DNA from: CAVQBP01 sp964448105
Lineage (GTDB): Bacteria > Bacteroidota > Ignavibacteria > Ignavibacteriales > Ignavibacteriaceae
Length of the DNA stretch: 64,000 nt
Assembly (NCBI GenBank): GCA_964448105.1
Contig: CAYUVK010000010.1
Span: 1 to 64,000 of the forward strand
Direction of reading: 5' to 3'
The position numbers were made by a program, and so were the translations under genes. The notes under the pieces were generated by a model, which saw nothing but the letters and a program-made list of their open reading frames with translations, searched no databases and was not told where the DNA came from. Positions 55,673 through 64,000 of the stretch are shown here, one piece after another. How positions within the stretch are numbered: position 1 is the stretch's first letter; each line of letters starts with the position of its first letter.

Positions 55673-56863
55673 TTATTTAAGTTTCTTTAATGATTCTTTC
55701 AAACGGGCAGCTGCGTCTTTTAAATTTTCCATAGAAGTTGCATATGAAAACCGGACGAAACCTTCAGCACCAAAAGCACTTCCGGGAACAGCAGCAATCT
55801 TGGCATCAGATAAAATATACATAGCAAAATCCATAGAATCCTTAATGTTTTTCTCTCCATTTGATTTAGTGAAGTATGCAGAAACATTTGGAAATAAATA
55901 AAAAGCACCCTCAGGTTTATAACAGGAAATTCCATCAATTGAAGTTAATTCATTATAAAAATAATCTCTTCTTTTCTGAAATTCCTTTCTCATTTCTTCG
56001 ACCGCATCCTGTGAACCGCATAAAGCTTCAAGAGATGCAGCTTGTGAAATGGAAGCAGCATTTGAAGTAGTGTGGCTTTGTATTTTATTTATACCCTGGA
56101 TAACTTCTTCAGACCCGGCTGCATAACCAACTCTCCAGCCGGTCATAGAGTAAGCCTTGGATAAACCATTAACTAAAAGGGTCCTTTTTTTAAGCTCTTC
56201 ATTTAAAGAAGGGAAACTTACAAATTTAAAATCTCCGTAAATCAGCTTCTCATAAATTTCGTCGCTTATTATATAAAAATTATGTTTCAAGCAGACTTCA
56301 GCAACTTTTTCCAATTCCTCTTTTGAATATGCAGAACCGGTAGGGTTTGAGGGATTGCATAATATAAGAGCTTTTGTTCTCGGAGTAATCGCGTTCTCTA
56401 ATTCTTCCGGTGTAACTTTAAAACCGTTTTCTTCTTTTGTATCGATAATTATAGAAGTTCCATTTGCTATGCCTACCATATCGGGATAGGAAACCCAATA
56501 TGGAGCGGGAATAATAACTTCTTCTCCCTTGTTTACAGTTGCAAGAATACAATTGAATACGCTATGTTTAGCGCCGTTAGACACTATTATATTTTTTATA
56601 TCATAATCCAAATTGTTATCTTTTTTTAATTTTGCAGCAATAGCTTTCCTTAGCTCTACAGTTCCTGCATTTATTGTATATTTTGTTTGGTTTTCATCAA
56701 TAGCTTTTTTAGCAGCTTGCTTAATATTCTCAGGAGTTGGAAAGTCGGGTTCGCCGACACTTAAGTTAATTACTTTCTCACCTTCTGCCTTCATTTTTTT
56801 TGCAAGAGCAGATACTTTCATTGTAGGTGATTCATTTATCCGGTTTGCGACTTCAGATACCAA
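55673..56863 (-). CDS. PLP-dependent aspartate aminotransferase (class I)
   Basis: 396 aa. PLP lysine K236 lies in GLSKAYSMTGWRVGY, with D201 and Y204 (SDEIYEKL), and the NPSNPTG loop at 170-176; the N-terminus has NLSVGEPDFPTP. It exchanges amino groups between aspartate (or aromatic amino acids) and 2-oxoglutarate. The start is a TTG with AAGGGAG 7 nt upstream; the next in-frame ATG is at codon 15, too far into the fold. Prephenate aminotransferase activity is possible in this subgroup. Confidence 0.9.
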   Translation of the reverse strand: MVSEVANRINESPTMKVSALAKKMKAEGEKVINLSVGEPDFPTPENIKQAAKKAIDENQTKYTINAGTVELRKAIAAKLKKDNNLDYDIKNIIVSNGAKHSVFNCILATVNKGEEVIIPAPYWVSYPDMVGIANGTSIIIDTKEENGFKVTPEELENAITPRTKALILCNPSNPTGSAYSKEELEKVAEVCLKHNFYIISDEIYEKLIYGDFKFVSFPSLNEELKKRTLLVNGLSKAYSMTGWRVGYAAGSEEVIQGINKIQSHTTSNAASISQAASLEALCGSQDAVEEMRKEFQKRRDYFYNELTSIDGISCYKPEGAFYLFPNVSAYFTKSNGEKNIKDSMDFAMYILSDAKIAAVPGSAFGAEGFVRFSYATSMENLKDAAARLKESLKKLK

Positions 56864-57027
56864 TTTAGTGCTCCCTTAATTAATTTAGAAAATAGTTTTA
56901 AAAGTTCAGAAAAATTATATAATGAAAAATAAAGTAATGATTGACAAATGAAAAGCCATTTTGTTAATTGTCCAAAATTATTTTACAAATTTTTTGGATT
57001 TAATTCATTTAAAAGTATTTTTATTCA

Positions 57028-57495
57028 TTACCAGTCATTTAAAAGCTTTCTTACTATTACTATTTGTCCGCAATGATATGCATTATGATCAATGACAAGT
57101 AGTATTTCTCTTAAATAAGTTCTTCCTTCACCATGAGGTATTTCCGATGTTAAATCAATTTTTGGGTCTTTTGTCAGATTAATTAATTCATGCAGGTCGG
57201 AAAAAAATCTTGTTACGGAATTATTCCAGATCTTGTCATTCAATTTCCCGTTATCCGGCCAATATTCTTGCGGCCATTTAGGAGATTTCCAATCCGGGTT
57301 CAAAGTATATCTTAAAATATCTTCCTGGGTAATTCTCATATGTTCAAATTCTTCCCAGGCAGAATGAATCCCTTTTTGAGGCTGGACATTTCGTAATTCC
57401 GGTTTTAGATTGTTTATTGCATCCTTAACCGTTGCATGTGCTAATGCTTTATTTAAAAATTCAGTTAAATTCTTTCTTAAATTTTCTTCTTTCAT
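57028..57495 (-). CDS. DinB-like putative metalloenzyme
   Basis: 155 aa, four-helix bundle. A plausible metal triad is H52 (EFEHMRIT), H137 and H141 (VIDHNAYHCGQ), as in DinB proteins. It is divergent in detail from the DinB gene at 9730-10185, with a longer loop between helices. The substrate is unknown. It stands alone, 164 nt upstream of the aminotransferase start. Confidence 0.78.
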   Translation of the reverse strand: MKEENLRKNLTEFLNKALAHATVKDAINNLKPELRNVQPQKGIHSAWEEFEHMRITQEDILRYTLNPDWKSPKWPQEYWPDNGKLNDKIWNNSVTRFFSDLHELINLTKDPKIDLTSEIPHGEGRTYLREILLVIDHNAYHCGQIVIVRKLLNDW

Positions 57496-57753
57496 TTTTA
57501 CCTCTTAATTAATTATCATGATATTTAAAATAAAAATTAATCTGCATTTCTCTACTTTAAATTTAATTAAATAAGCAGTTTAAATATTTTTCGTTATTTT
57601 AAATCACATCATTAAAATGTAAAATTATAAAATTAGAAAAAAATTCTGTGGAAAAATTTTTTCAGATCAGGAATATTTCTTTTTAACTATTAATAAGTAT
57701 TATTATTAACTTTCATTTACGGGATTAAAATATTTTATCAGGGAGTTACAAAA

Positions 57754-58644
57754 ATGCAAAAGAATATTCCGGTATTAACTGTAACCGGTAAAACGCTGGC
57801 TGAAGCTTATGAGAAAGCGCTTATAGAACTTTATAAAAATGGTACGAGATTTAAAACACAATATGATAAGCCGGGTGATCCGGAAAGTATTGATTCTACG
57901 ATGAATATAACAATCCTGGAACCACTTTCTGATCCGATGATACATCGTGCATTTCCAGGCGGAATAGAAAATTTGAAAGAATATGTTATGGAACTTATGG
58001 GATTAAAAGACCACTGGGTTAAAAATATTAATGATCCTGAAGATACAAGGTGGGAATATACATATCACGGCAGACTAGCTGCATATGGTGCATGGAAGGA
58101 GCTTGCCGACGGAAAATCTCAACAAGCAGGTTTCTTTTCAATTAACCAGGTAGACAGTGTAATTGAAAAATTGAGCAAACAACCCTACACAAGACAAGCT
58201 CAAATGATTACTTGGATGCCTAATCTGGATATTAATTGTTTTGATCCGCCTTGTCTCCAATCACTTTGGTACAGGATAATTGAAGATGAAGAAAATAATT
58301 GGTGGCTTAACTGCAACATTAGGTTCAGAAGCAATGATGCCTGGGGTGCAAGCTTTATGAACATGTTCGGGTTTATTAATTTTAATAAGGAAGTGATTGC
58401 AGCAGGTATATCGGGAAAAACCGGGAAAAAGGTGGAGCTTGCTAGAATGAACTGGCAGGCGGATTCATATCATATTTACGGAAAGGATATCGAGACTGCC
58501 AAAAAGTTATTGTTCGACCGGATTGATTCAATTGATTTCCCTGAAAGAACTTTCAATTTTAATGACGATTTTATAAAACAGATGTATAATGATGCAGAAA
58601 AAGCTGTGATAGAGAAAATTAAAGATTATGACAGCAGTCATTAA
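57754..58644 (+). CDS. Atypical thymidylate-synthase family protein
   Basis: 296 aa (E. coli ThyA has 264). Catalytic C167 lies in DPPCLQSLWYR, where standard enzymes have PPCH. R147 (TRQAQM) sits 20 residues before it, as the phosphate-binding arginine does. RSNDAWGASFMN (192-203) aligns with RSxD ... N; N203 is the residue that favours dUMP over dCMP. H240 and Y242 (DSYHIY) bind the base and sugar. It may be a dTMP synthase or a nucleotide hydroxymethylase. No folA or thyX gene is adjacent. Confidence 0.8.
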   Translation: MQKNIPVLTVTGKTLAEAYEKALIELYKNGTRFKTQYDKPGDPESIDSTMNITILEPLSDPMIHRAFPGGIENLKEYVMELMGLKDHWVKNINDPEDTRWEYTYHGRLAAYGAWKELADGKSQQAGFFSINQVDSVIEKLSKQPYTRQAQMITWMPNLDINCFDPPCLQSLWYRIIEDEENNWWLNCNIRFRSNDAWGASFMNMFGFINFNKEVIAAGISGKTGKKVELARMNWQADSYHIYGKDIETAKKLLFDRIDSIDFPERTFNFNDDFIKQMYNDAEKAVIEKIKDYDSSH

Positions 58645-58714
58645 TTGCAGAAGAACATATTTAAGTGAAATGAATCGAAATATATGAAAGGAAATTTTAT
58701 TGCAAATTAAAAAA

Positions 58715-59206
58715 TTATTTTATCTCAAAGGGAAATTTCTTCTTTAATTCTTTTTGAACTATTGAAGGGACAAAATCACTAACATCGCTGTTTAAGCTGG
58801 CAAGATTTCTTACTATTGATGAATTTAAATATGTGTATTTTTCGTGAGGCATTAAAAATACTGTAGAAATATCACTGGCAAGTTTTCTGTTCATTAAAGC
58901 CATTTGAAATTCATATTCAAAATCACTAATTGCCCTAAGTCCTCTTATAATTCCTATTGCATTTACTTCATGGGCGTGATCAACAACTAGCCCGTCGAAA
59001 GAATCTACAGAAACATTATCGTACTGTTTTAAACTTTCTTTCAGCATCATAACTCTTTCTTCAACTGAAAAAAGAGGTTTTTTGCCCGGATTTATTGCTA
59101 CTGTAACTACAATTTTATCAAATAATTCTCTAGCTCTTTCAATTATATCAATATGTCCGTTTGTAACAGGGTCGAATGTTCCAGGGTATAAGACTGTACG
59201 ATTCAT
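58715..59206 (-). CDS. coaD: Pantetheine-phosphate adenylyltransferase
   Basis: 163 aa. The start YPGTFDPVTNGHIDIIERA contains the T/HxGH nucleotidyltransferase motif (H18), and LNSSIVRNLAS is the second conserved segment. It makes dephospho-CoA from phosphopantetheine and ATP. In many bacteria coaD follows rsmD; here rsmD lies 3.4 kb upstream, separated by three genes on the other strand. It is convergent with the thymidylate-synthase-like gene. Confidence 0.95.
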   Translation of the reverse strand: MNRTVLYPGTFDPVTNGHIDIIERARELFDKIVVTVAINPGKKPLFSVEERVMMLKESLKQYDNVSVDSFDGLVVDHAHEVNAIGIIRGLRAISDFEYEFQMALMNRKLASDISTVFLMPHEKYTYLNSSIVRNLASLNSDVSDFVPSIVQKELKKKFPFEIK

Positions 59207-59277
59207 TCTTTAACTATTTTATCTATAAAAACTTAATGTTAATATAAATATTATTTGAGCTTATTGGCAAGTAAAGA

Positions 59278-59307
59278 AAGGTATAAAGGTATAGAGGTAT
59301 AAGTATA
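59278..59307. repeat. 8-bp tandem repeat
   Basis: AAGGTATA, AAGGTATA, GAGGTATA (59278-59301), then a partial AGTATA. It lies between coaD and the first lipoprotein gene. Such units can vary in copy number, but it is short and imperfect. Confidence 0.5.
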
Positions 59308-59474
59308 TTTAATTTCTTTTATTTATGCCCTGTTTATTGAGAAAAATATTTTCTACTGTATTTTGGGAAATAGATAAAGACCTGTACAAATCTATAACTT
59401 GCTAATATTTATTAAATAATTTAATTTAAATCGAATTATTAAATAAGTTTTTGAATTATAGTCCGGGGGAGTTT

Positions 59475-60452
59475 ATGAAAAAGCTTTCAACTTTAATTAT
59501 AACAACTGCAATAATTTTTATCAATTTTATTGGCTGCACTACAATTAATCAAACACTCTATCTTCAAAATATTGAAGTGTCCGGACCAATGAATAATCCC
59601 CCCTTAAATATAACTACAAATCAGAAACGAGGTTCATTTACAATTTCCCCTAGGTTTTCAATAAATGATAACAATCAATTAAGCGGAAAGATTGAAAAAC
59701 ATTCTTTTGTTGATAACCAGGGAGTCTACAGGGTCGATACTGTATTTGACAATGGAACAAGACTTTACAAAGAATCCACCGGGAATACAACTGAATATAA
59801 AGGAAATAATCTTGTATGGAAACTTCCTAGCTTTTTAGCTGCAGTTAATATTGATTATTCTGCAGGAGATCATATAGCCCTTAACCTTGGATTAAATTAC
59901 TCTGTACAAAACCAGGACAGTTATGTGGGCGGAAATGTCGGGATTGGTTTCTTTTCTGAAAAAGAAGGTTCGGCATTTAGATTTGATGCCGGCGTTATGT
60001 GGCAGTCACTCTCGTATGTTGCCTCAACTGTAGTTATAACCGAGGAGACATCCTTTTGGAGCTCTACCACAAATACAACTGTTAATTTCTTCAAAGATAA
60101 AAATAAATCTACAAACTGGAATCCTTATGTATCGTTAACATTTAATACATCATCAAAAACCGCTCCTTTAAATTTTTTCTTAAACCTTGGATACTTCGGG
60201 CAAACACTCTTCAACTTTGAACCTTCTGATCCTAATCCGGAATATTATCCTTTAGGATTTAATGTAATAACGAGTGATCAAAGAGGGGAGTCTACCACTA
60301 CTTTCTTAAATCTCAGTTCAGGGGTTTTTATTAATATGACGGATAGAAGCAAAATAATTTTAGGGGTTAGGTTATTGAAAGAAACCCAGATTGAAGAATC
60401 TTCAAAGTCTTTATTCGTTTTACCTGTTTTACAGTTTGATATGAGTTTATAA
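59475..60452 (+). CDS. Lipoprotein, possible outer-membrane beta-barrel
   Basis: 325 aa from the ATG at 59475, chosen because GGGGGAG lies just before it and the signal peptide begins there; an in-frame ATG at 59451 precedes the ribosome site. The lipobox FIGC has C21. The rest is rich in alternating beta-strand segments (AALNLGLNYSV-like, FRFDAGVMWQSLSYV, FFLNLGYFGQT) and ends in FDMSL, suggesting a small outer-membrane barrel. No family is recognised. First of three lipoprotein genes. Confidence 0.6.
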   Translation: MKKLSTLIITTAIIFINFIGCTTINQTLYLQNIEVSGPMNNPPLNITTNQKRGSFTISPRFSINDNNQLSGKIEKHSFVDNQGVYRVDTVFDNGTRLYKESTGNTTEYKGNNLVWKLPSFLAAVNIDYSAGDHIALNLGLNYSVQNQDSYVGGNVGIGFFSEKEGSAFRFDAGVMWQSLSYVASTVVITEETSFWSSTTNTTVNFFKDKNKSTNWNPYVSLTFNTSSKTAPLNFFLNLGYFGQTLFNFEPSDPNPEYYPLGFNVITSDQRGESTTTFLNLSSGVFINMTDRSKIILGVRLLKETQIEESSKSLFVLPVLQFDMSL

Positions 60453-60480
60453 AATACATTTCTTTTTTATAAGGGGATTT

Positions 60481-62058
60481 ATGTATTACAAAAAGAGAGC
60501 CGGGGAATTAAAAGCGGGATTCTCCTTAATTATTGTCTTATTATTAGCATTAATATATTTAAGTTGTTCTCAATCAAGAATTGAAAGAACGACTATTCCA
60601 ACCAGTCAAATAAAAAAAATTAATCATAATGAAGATTTCCCGTTTATAAAACTGCATATGCGTGACGGTGAGGCTTATATTTTAAGCAATTGGGAAGTTG
60701 AAAATAAAAATAAATTAATAAAAGGAAACGGAAAGCATCTTGATATCAACCGGACAGTAATTGATTCAGGCGATTTTTCTATTAATTATAATGATGTTGC
60801 TTTAGTTGAAACAAATAAAATAAATAGCTCAAGCTCATTAACCGCATTATCTTTTATGACAGGGGTATCACTTGCAATTACAGGACTTTGTATTGCAAAC
60901 CCCAAAGCGTGCTTTGGCTCCTGTCCTACTTTCTATATTTGTGATAGTAATGATTATAAGCTTCGAGCCGAGGGATTTTCATCAAGCGTGGCACCATCAT
61001 TGGAAGACTATGATATTGATGCACTATATAATTTTAAGCCTGAAAGTAATATACTGGATGTTCAAGTTAGAAATGAAGCATTAGAAACCCATGCAATTAG
61101 GCATATTAATATTCTTGCATTACCCAGAGGAGAAAAAAAACGTGTCTTAGTAACACCGGGAGGGAAGTTTTTTGAAACTTGCAACATAACCGGATTAAAA
61201 AGCGCAATAGCAGAAGAAGGAGAATGTACACAAAAGTTTCAATATTTTGACGGGAATGAATGGTTTAGTCAGGCTGATTCAAATAATTTAGCTGAGAATG
61301 AAACCATAGAACTGGAATTTGAAAAATCAGCAATTTCAAATAAAGGTTTGATAATTGCTTGTCGGCAAACTCTTCTCTCTACTTTTTTGTTCTATCAAAC
61401 TTTAGCTTATATGGGAAAAAATGCAGGATTTTATATTTCACAATTAGAAAGAAATGGAAGTGATTTGAAGAATTTTGTTGGTTACCCGGGAAAGCTTTTA
61501 AAAAATATTGAAATTCTGCAGCAAAATTCTTCAGGCGAATGGATTAAAATAGATCTAACCGGGGAAACAGGACCGATTGCAGCCGATATTAAAATTGTCC
61601 CTCTCAGAAATATTAATGATACAAAAGAACTAAAATTAAGATTAAAAATGACACGCGGAATGTGGCGGATAGATTATGCTGCATTAGCTGATATCGGGGA
61701 GGAAGTATTTCCATTGGTTATAAAACCTTCGGGAACTTTACCTGAAAAAGTTAATGGTTCTAATGTAGAAGGTCTTTTGTTAAATGAAGATTCATTACTG
61801 GTAACATTGCCCGGCGATAAGTATAATATTTATTATGAATTGCCGGATAATTACAGTTCTTATGAATATTTTATTGAAAGCAAAGGCTACTATTTGGAGT
61901 GGATAAGAGATGTTTGGTTAGCTGAAGAAAATTCATCCATGGTTGCCGAGATGATCTTTAATGCAAACCAATACTTTAAGGATTTGGCACCTCAATACAA
62001 AAGAATTGAGTCTGAAATGGAAGGAGCTTTCTGGAGGAGTAAATATGTTAATCCATAA
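60481..62058 (+). CDS. Large lipoprotein of unknown function
   Basis: 525 aa. The lipobox IYLSC gives C29, after a basic N-terminus. An early segment SFMTGVSLAITGLCIANPKA (about 123-142) is hydrophobic with cysteines nearby (CFGSCPTFYIC, which may form disulfides). The remaining 380 residues are mixed alpha/beta with no recognised motif. It ends 14 nt inside the next gene, so the two are translationally coupled. Confidence 0.65.
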   Translation: MYYKKRAGELKAGFSLIIVLLLALIYLSCSQSRIERTTIPTSQIKKINHNEDFPFIKLHMRDGEAYILSNWEVENKNKLIKGNGKHLDINRTVIDSGDFSINYNDVALVETNKINSSSSLTALSFMTGVSLAITGLCIANPKACFGSCPTFYICDSNDYKLRAEGFSSSVAPSLEDYDIDALYNFKPESNILDVQVRNEALETHAIRHINILALPRGEKKRVLVTPGGKFFETCNITGLKSAIAEEGECTQKFQYFDGNEWFSQADSNNLAENETIELEFEKSAISNKGLIIACRQTLLSTFLFYQTLAYMGKNAGFYISQLERNGSDLKNFVGYPGKLLKNIEILQQNSSGEWIKIDLTGETGPIAADIKIVPLRNINDTKELKLRLKMTRGMWRIDYAALADIGEEVFPLVIKPSGTLPEKVNGSNVEGLLLNEDSLLVTLPGDKYNIYYELPDNYSSYEYFIESKGYYLEWIRDVWLAEENSSMVAEMIFNANQYFKDLAPQYKRIESEMEGAFWRSKYVNP

Positions 62059-62602
62059 AACGTTAAATATTTTTTTATGCTCTTCAATAATAATAATTGG
62101 CGGATGTGCCCATTCTTATGCACCTAAAAGGTGGCTCCCGGATACCCAGCAAATTCAAACCGAAGCTTTTGGCGGATGGTTGACTATTGAATATAAAATT
62201 CAAAATAAAAAAACAGAGAAAGTAGGAGGTGAATATATTACTTCTGATAGTACAAATGTTTATATCCTATATGACTCATTATTCATTATTCCAAAAGAAA
62301 AAATTACTAGAGCTATTTTGGAAATAGACAATAAAAATATTTCTTCTTATGCAGGCTGGACTGCTTTGGGCTCAATTTCTACCTTATCACACGGAAAGTT
62401 TTTGATTTTTACATTTCCAATATGGATAATAACTGGGGTTTCGGCGACTTCGGGTGAATCTTACCGTGATAGATATGAGGATGACAATCCAACTGATATC
62501 TACTGGAATAAAATTATAAAATTTGCCCGCTTTCCTCAAGGTATACCGGAAAATATAAATCTTAATATTTTGAGGAGGAAGGAAATAAACGAAAAGAAAT
62601 AA
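62045..62602 (+). CDS. Small lipoprotein of unknown function
   Basis: 185 aa from the ATG at 62045, which follows GGAGGAGTAAAT; the in-frame ATG at 61961 lies inside the previous gene. The lipobox IIGGC gives C21. It has a beta-rich domain and one hydrophobic segment near the C-terminus (GKFLIFTFPIWIITGVSA), perhaps a membrane helix. It overlaps the previous gene by 14 nt and forms the third member of the lipoprotein set. Confidence 0.65.
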   Translation: MLIHKTLNIFLCSSIIIIGGCAHSYAPKRWLPDTQQIQTEAFGGWLTIEYKIQNKKTEKVGGEYITSDSTNVYILYDSLFIIPKEKITRAILEIDNKNISSYAGWTALGSISTLSHGKFLIFTFPIWIITGVSATSGESYRDRYEDDNPTDIYWNKIIKFARFPQGIPENINLNILRRKEINEKK

Positions 62603-62622
62603 ACACTTTATATATAATTGGG

Positions 62623-63171
62623 TTATTTTATTTCATATAAACATGCATCCCCGATTATTTTGAAAGGTTGAACTTTAAAATTTATGGCATCTTTTTCTTT
62701 TGTCTGGATTGAACGCTCAATAATTATAAATCCGTTTTTATTTAAGAATTTACTTTTAATTAGATTATTTACAACTTCATAGATATCATCTTTAAAAAAG
62801 GGGGGATCCGCAATTATTAAATCATAATCCTTATTTAAATTTGATTGTGAATATTTTAGTGCTTCCATTCTATAAACCGTACATTTATCTGTTGCTCCCA
62901 ATGAAGCAATATTATTCTTGAGGTTTTTATAGATTAAAAAATTTTTTTCTATAAAATGGATTTCACTTGCTCCTCTGCTTAAACACTCCAAACCTAATGA
63001 TCCGGAGCCGGAATAAAGATCCAATACTTTGATCTTATTAAAATCTATCTTATTATTTAAAAGATTAAAGAGTGTTTCACGCACTCTGTCGGTGGTTGGT
63101 CTAATTTCTTTTGACTGAGGAACTTGAATTAATCTCCCCCTAAATTCTCCGGAAATAATTCTCAGTCTCAT
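62623..63171 (-). CDS. rsmD: 16S rRNA (guanine(966)-N2)-methyltransferase
   Basis: 182 aa. RIISGEFRGR (4-13), RPTTDRVRETLFN (24-36), the SAM loop DLYSGSGSLG (51-60) and the catalytic ADPPFF (121-126) are the RsmD set. It methylates G966 of 16S rRNA in the small subunit. The PilM-like gene precedes it by 21 nt and is probably in the same operon. coaD, the usual neighbour, lies beyond the lipoprotein genes. Confidence 0.93.
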   Translation of the reverse strand: MRLRIISGEFRGRLIQVPQSKEIRPTTDRVRETLFNLLNNKIDFNKIKVLDLYSGSGSLGLECLSRGASEIHFIEKNFLIYKNLKNNIASLGATDKCTVYRMEALKYSQSNLNKDYDLIIADPPFFKDDIYEVVNNLIKSKFLNKNGFIIIERSIQTKEKDAINFKVQPFKIIGDACLYEIK

Positions 63172-63192
63172 AAATCTTTATGTGGGAAAAAC

Positions 63193-64000
63193 TTAAGTTA
63201 ATCTATAGGCAATGCCGGCAGAAGGCGCAAATAAATTAAACTTTGTTGTATAATAAATATTATTAAAAAGGCTTTGACCCGGGACTATTCTCCCAAAAGG
63301 ATTGAATTGAATGAACTGAATTCCAATATCATCACTTATACTTTTTACTATTTGCTGACTAATTTCATCACCAAAGATAAAAGCCGTATCAATAGATTTA
63401 GGATTTATATTAAGCATTTTGTTAAAATTTATTTCTTTCTTCAAATGCTCCGATATTTCCCTTACACTATAAATTGGTATTAACTTATAGTAGATTAATT
63501 TCCCCTTTAATTCAAATAAAACCGAAAGGTTTTTACTATTAATGTAAACGCTTAAAGTAAGCTTTTTATCTGTAAAACTATTATTAACTTCAAGAGCCTT
63601 TTCTGATGCAATATGAATATTATCTATAAACTTTAATTTAAGATTATTATTTGTACAGATATCGTTCAGCATTTTTAGATATTTTCTAGTTGTAGATAAT
63701 ATTAGTGCAGAATTTATATCGGAAAATTCATTCTTATCGATTTCAAAAAATTGAATTACCAGGTCGTTCGCATTAATAAAAGGGTATAATAAAGATAATT
63801 CCCATCTAAACTCTTCAATCAAATCGTTATAAAGAAGAGTTGATTCAAAGGGAACCTGCATAGTAAATAAAAATTCAAAGGGGAGAGTGAATGATACGGA
63901 ATTAGCGGTTAATGCTTTCTTTATTAGTAACTCATTTAAAGCGCCCTGAATCAGGGCGCTTATTTTTGTTTCTTTGTCTGTATTAAAATTCAGAGTTTCA
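63193..64000 (-). CDS. PilM-like actin-fold (ASKHA) protein, partial at right edge
   Basis: The frame stays open through 63999, so the gene continues past the window; the ATG at 63859-63861 is internal. The extension reads coherently (ISALIQGALNELL, then VSFTLPFEFLFTMQVP) and joins a region resembling PilM: INSALILSTTRKYL, KFIDNIHIASEKAL, the NPKSIDTAFIFGDE stretch and the C-terminal NLFAPSAGIAYRL. PilM proteins anchor type IV pilus assembly at the inner membrane. The ATPase-site N-terminus is not visible. The match is by pattern and weak in places. Confidence 0.6.
   Translation of the reverse strand, partial: ETLNFNTDKETKISALIQGALNELLIKKALTANSVSFTLPFEFLFTMQVPFESTLLYNDLIEEFRWELSLLYPFINANDLVIQFFEIDKNEFSDINSALILSTTRKYLKMLNDICTNNNLKLKFIDNIHIASEKALEVNNSFTDKKLTLSVYINSKNLSVLFELKGKLIYYKLIPIYSVREISEHLKKEINFNKMLNINPKSIDTAFIFGDEISQQIVKSISDDIGIQFIQFNPFGRIVPGQSLFNNIYYTTKFNLFAPSAGIAYRLT
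63939..63966 (+). terminator. Terminator-like palindrome inside the PilM-like reading frame
   Basis: AAGCGCCCTGA (63939-63949) and TCAGGGCGCTT (63951-63961) form an 11-bp GC-rich perfect stem around one base, followed on the plus strand by ATTTTTG. It looks like a plus-strand terminator, but on the minus strand it lies in an open frame coding SALIQGAL. It could stop antisense transcription, or the coding frame could start at 63861 and this be a true terminator. Confidence 0.4.

Noticed and set aside
55524..55901. 125-residue plus-strand frame across the repeat and the aminotransferase
   Set aside because: It runs through the MITE-like palindrome and then antisense of a clear coding gene, so it is a shadow.
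1..64000. tRNA, rRNA, riboswitch, CRISPR, integrase or phage genes
   Set aside because: I looked in every gap and saw no cloverleaf, repeat-spacer array, known aptamer core or recombinase motif. Computational covariance searches were not possible.

Overview
The window reads as one AT-rich (by eye about one third G+C) bacterial chromosome segment from a Gram-negative member of the FCB group. An Ignavibacteria-like (Ignavibacteriota) source is the best guess. Two secreted proteins end in a type IX secretion (T9SS) sorting domain that starts with NYPNPFNPST, many genes encode lipoproteins, isoprenoids come from the MEP route (ispE), and several genes have clear AGGAGG-type ribosome sites. I found no rRNA, tRNA, CRISPR array, phage module or intact transposase.

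Layout. 1-3788 (minus): tail of a surface-carbohydrate cassette with a split transketolase, an SpsF-like cytidylyltransferase and a GT-B/CDP-glycerol-transferase-like protein. 4105-11516: LD-carboxypeptidase, then a minus-strand series of methyltransferase, cysteine-less Asp/Glu racemase homologue, GH67 alpha-glucuronidase, exported nitroreductase, DinB, AhpD-like and GNAT proteins. 11844-13285: small membrane genes, one apparently frameshifted. 13390-16838: nadE-dsbD. 17228-19722: PspC/LiaF-like envelope pair, CoA-binding protein, small MGMT-type protein. 19785-21319: a decayed locus where a 5'-truncated hybrid histidine kinase and a 5'-truncated glycerophosphodiesterase meet head to head. 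21425-26845: YkgJ protein, PAS histidine kinase, lipoprotein and two tandem paralogous TPR proteins.

27334-29520: an ECF sigma factor, a membrane protein in the anti-sigma position and two exported DUF4252-like proteins form an apparent envelope-response operon with an ECF-type promoter motif abutting the sigma start. 29556-34989 (minus): MFS exporter, two GT9 glycosyltransferases overlapping a homocysteine methyltransferase, then ispE. 35340-39691: small lipoprotein, membrane and GYD genes, then a two-subunit molybdenum hydroxylase whose large subunit has a Tat signal. 40295-47269: NhaC antiporter, two T9SS cargo proteins (one lacking a signal peptide) and an Ig-like lipoprotein. 47360-57495: central metabolism (acyl-CoA ligase, pruA, sucC, aroE, aspartate aminotransferase) and a TPR protein; a 127-bp MITE-like nested palindrome lies between aroE and the aminotransferase. 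57754-64000: an unusual thymidylate-synthase homologue, coaD, three lipoprotein genes on the opposite strand, rsmD, and a PilM-like gene running off the right edge.

Most of the window is housekeeping. The items most worth a second look are the atypical thymidylate synthase, the MITE-like element, the sigma/DUF4252 operon, the Tat-exported molybdenum hydroxylase, the exported nitroreductase, the cysteine-less racemase homologue and the head-to-head pseudogene junction. I did not find a system I can claim is wholly new.
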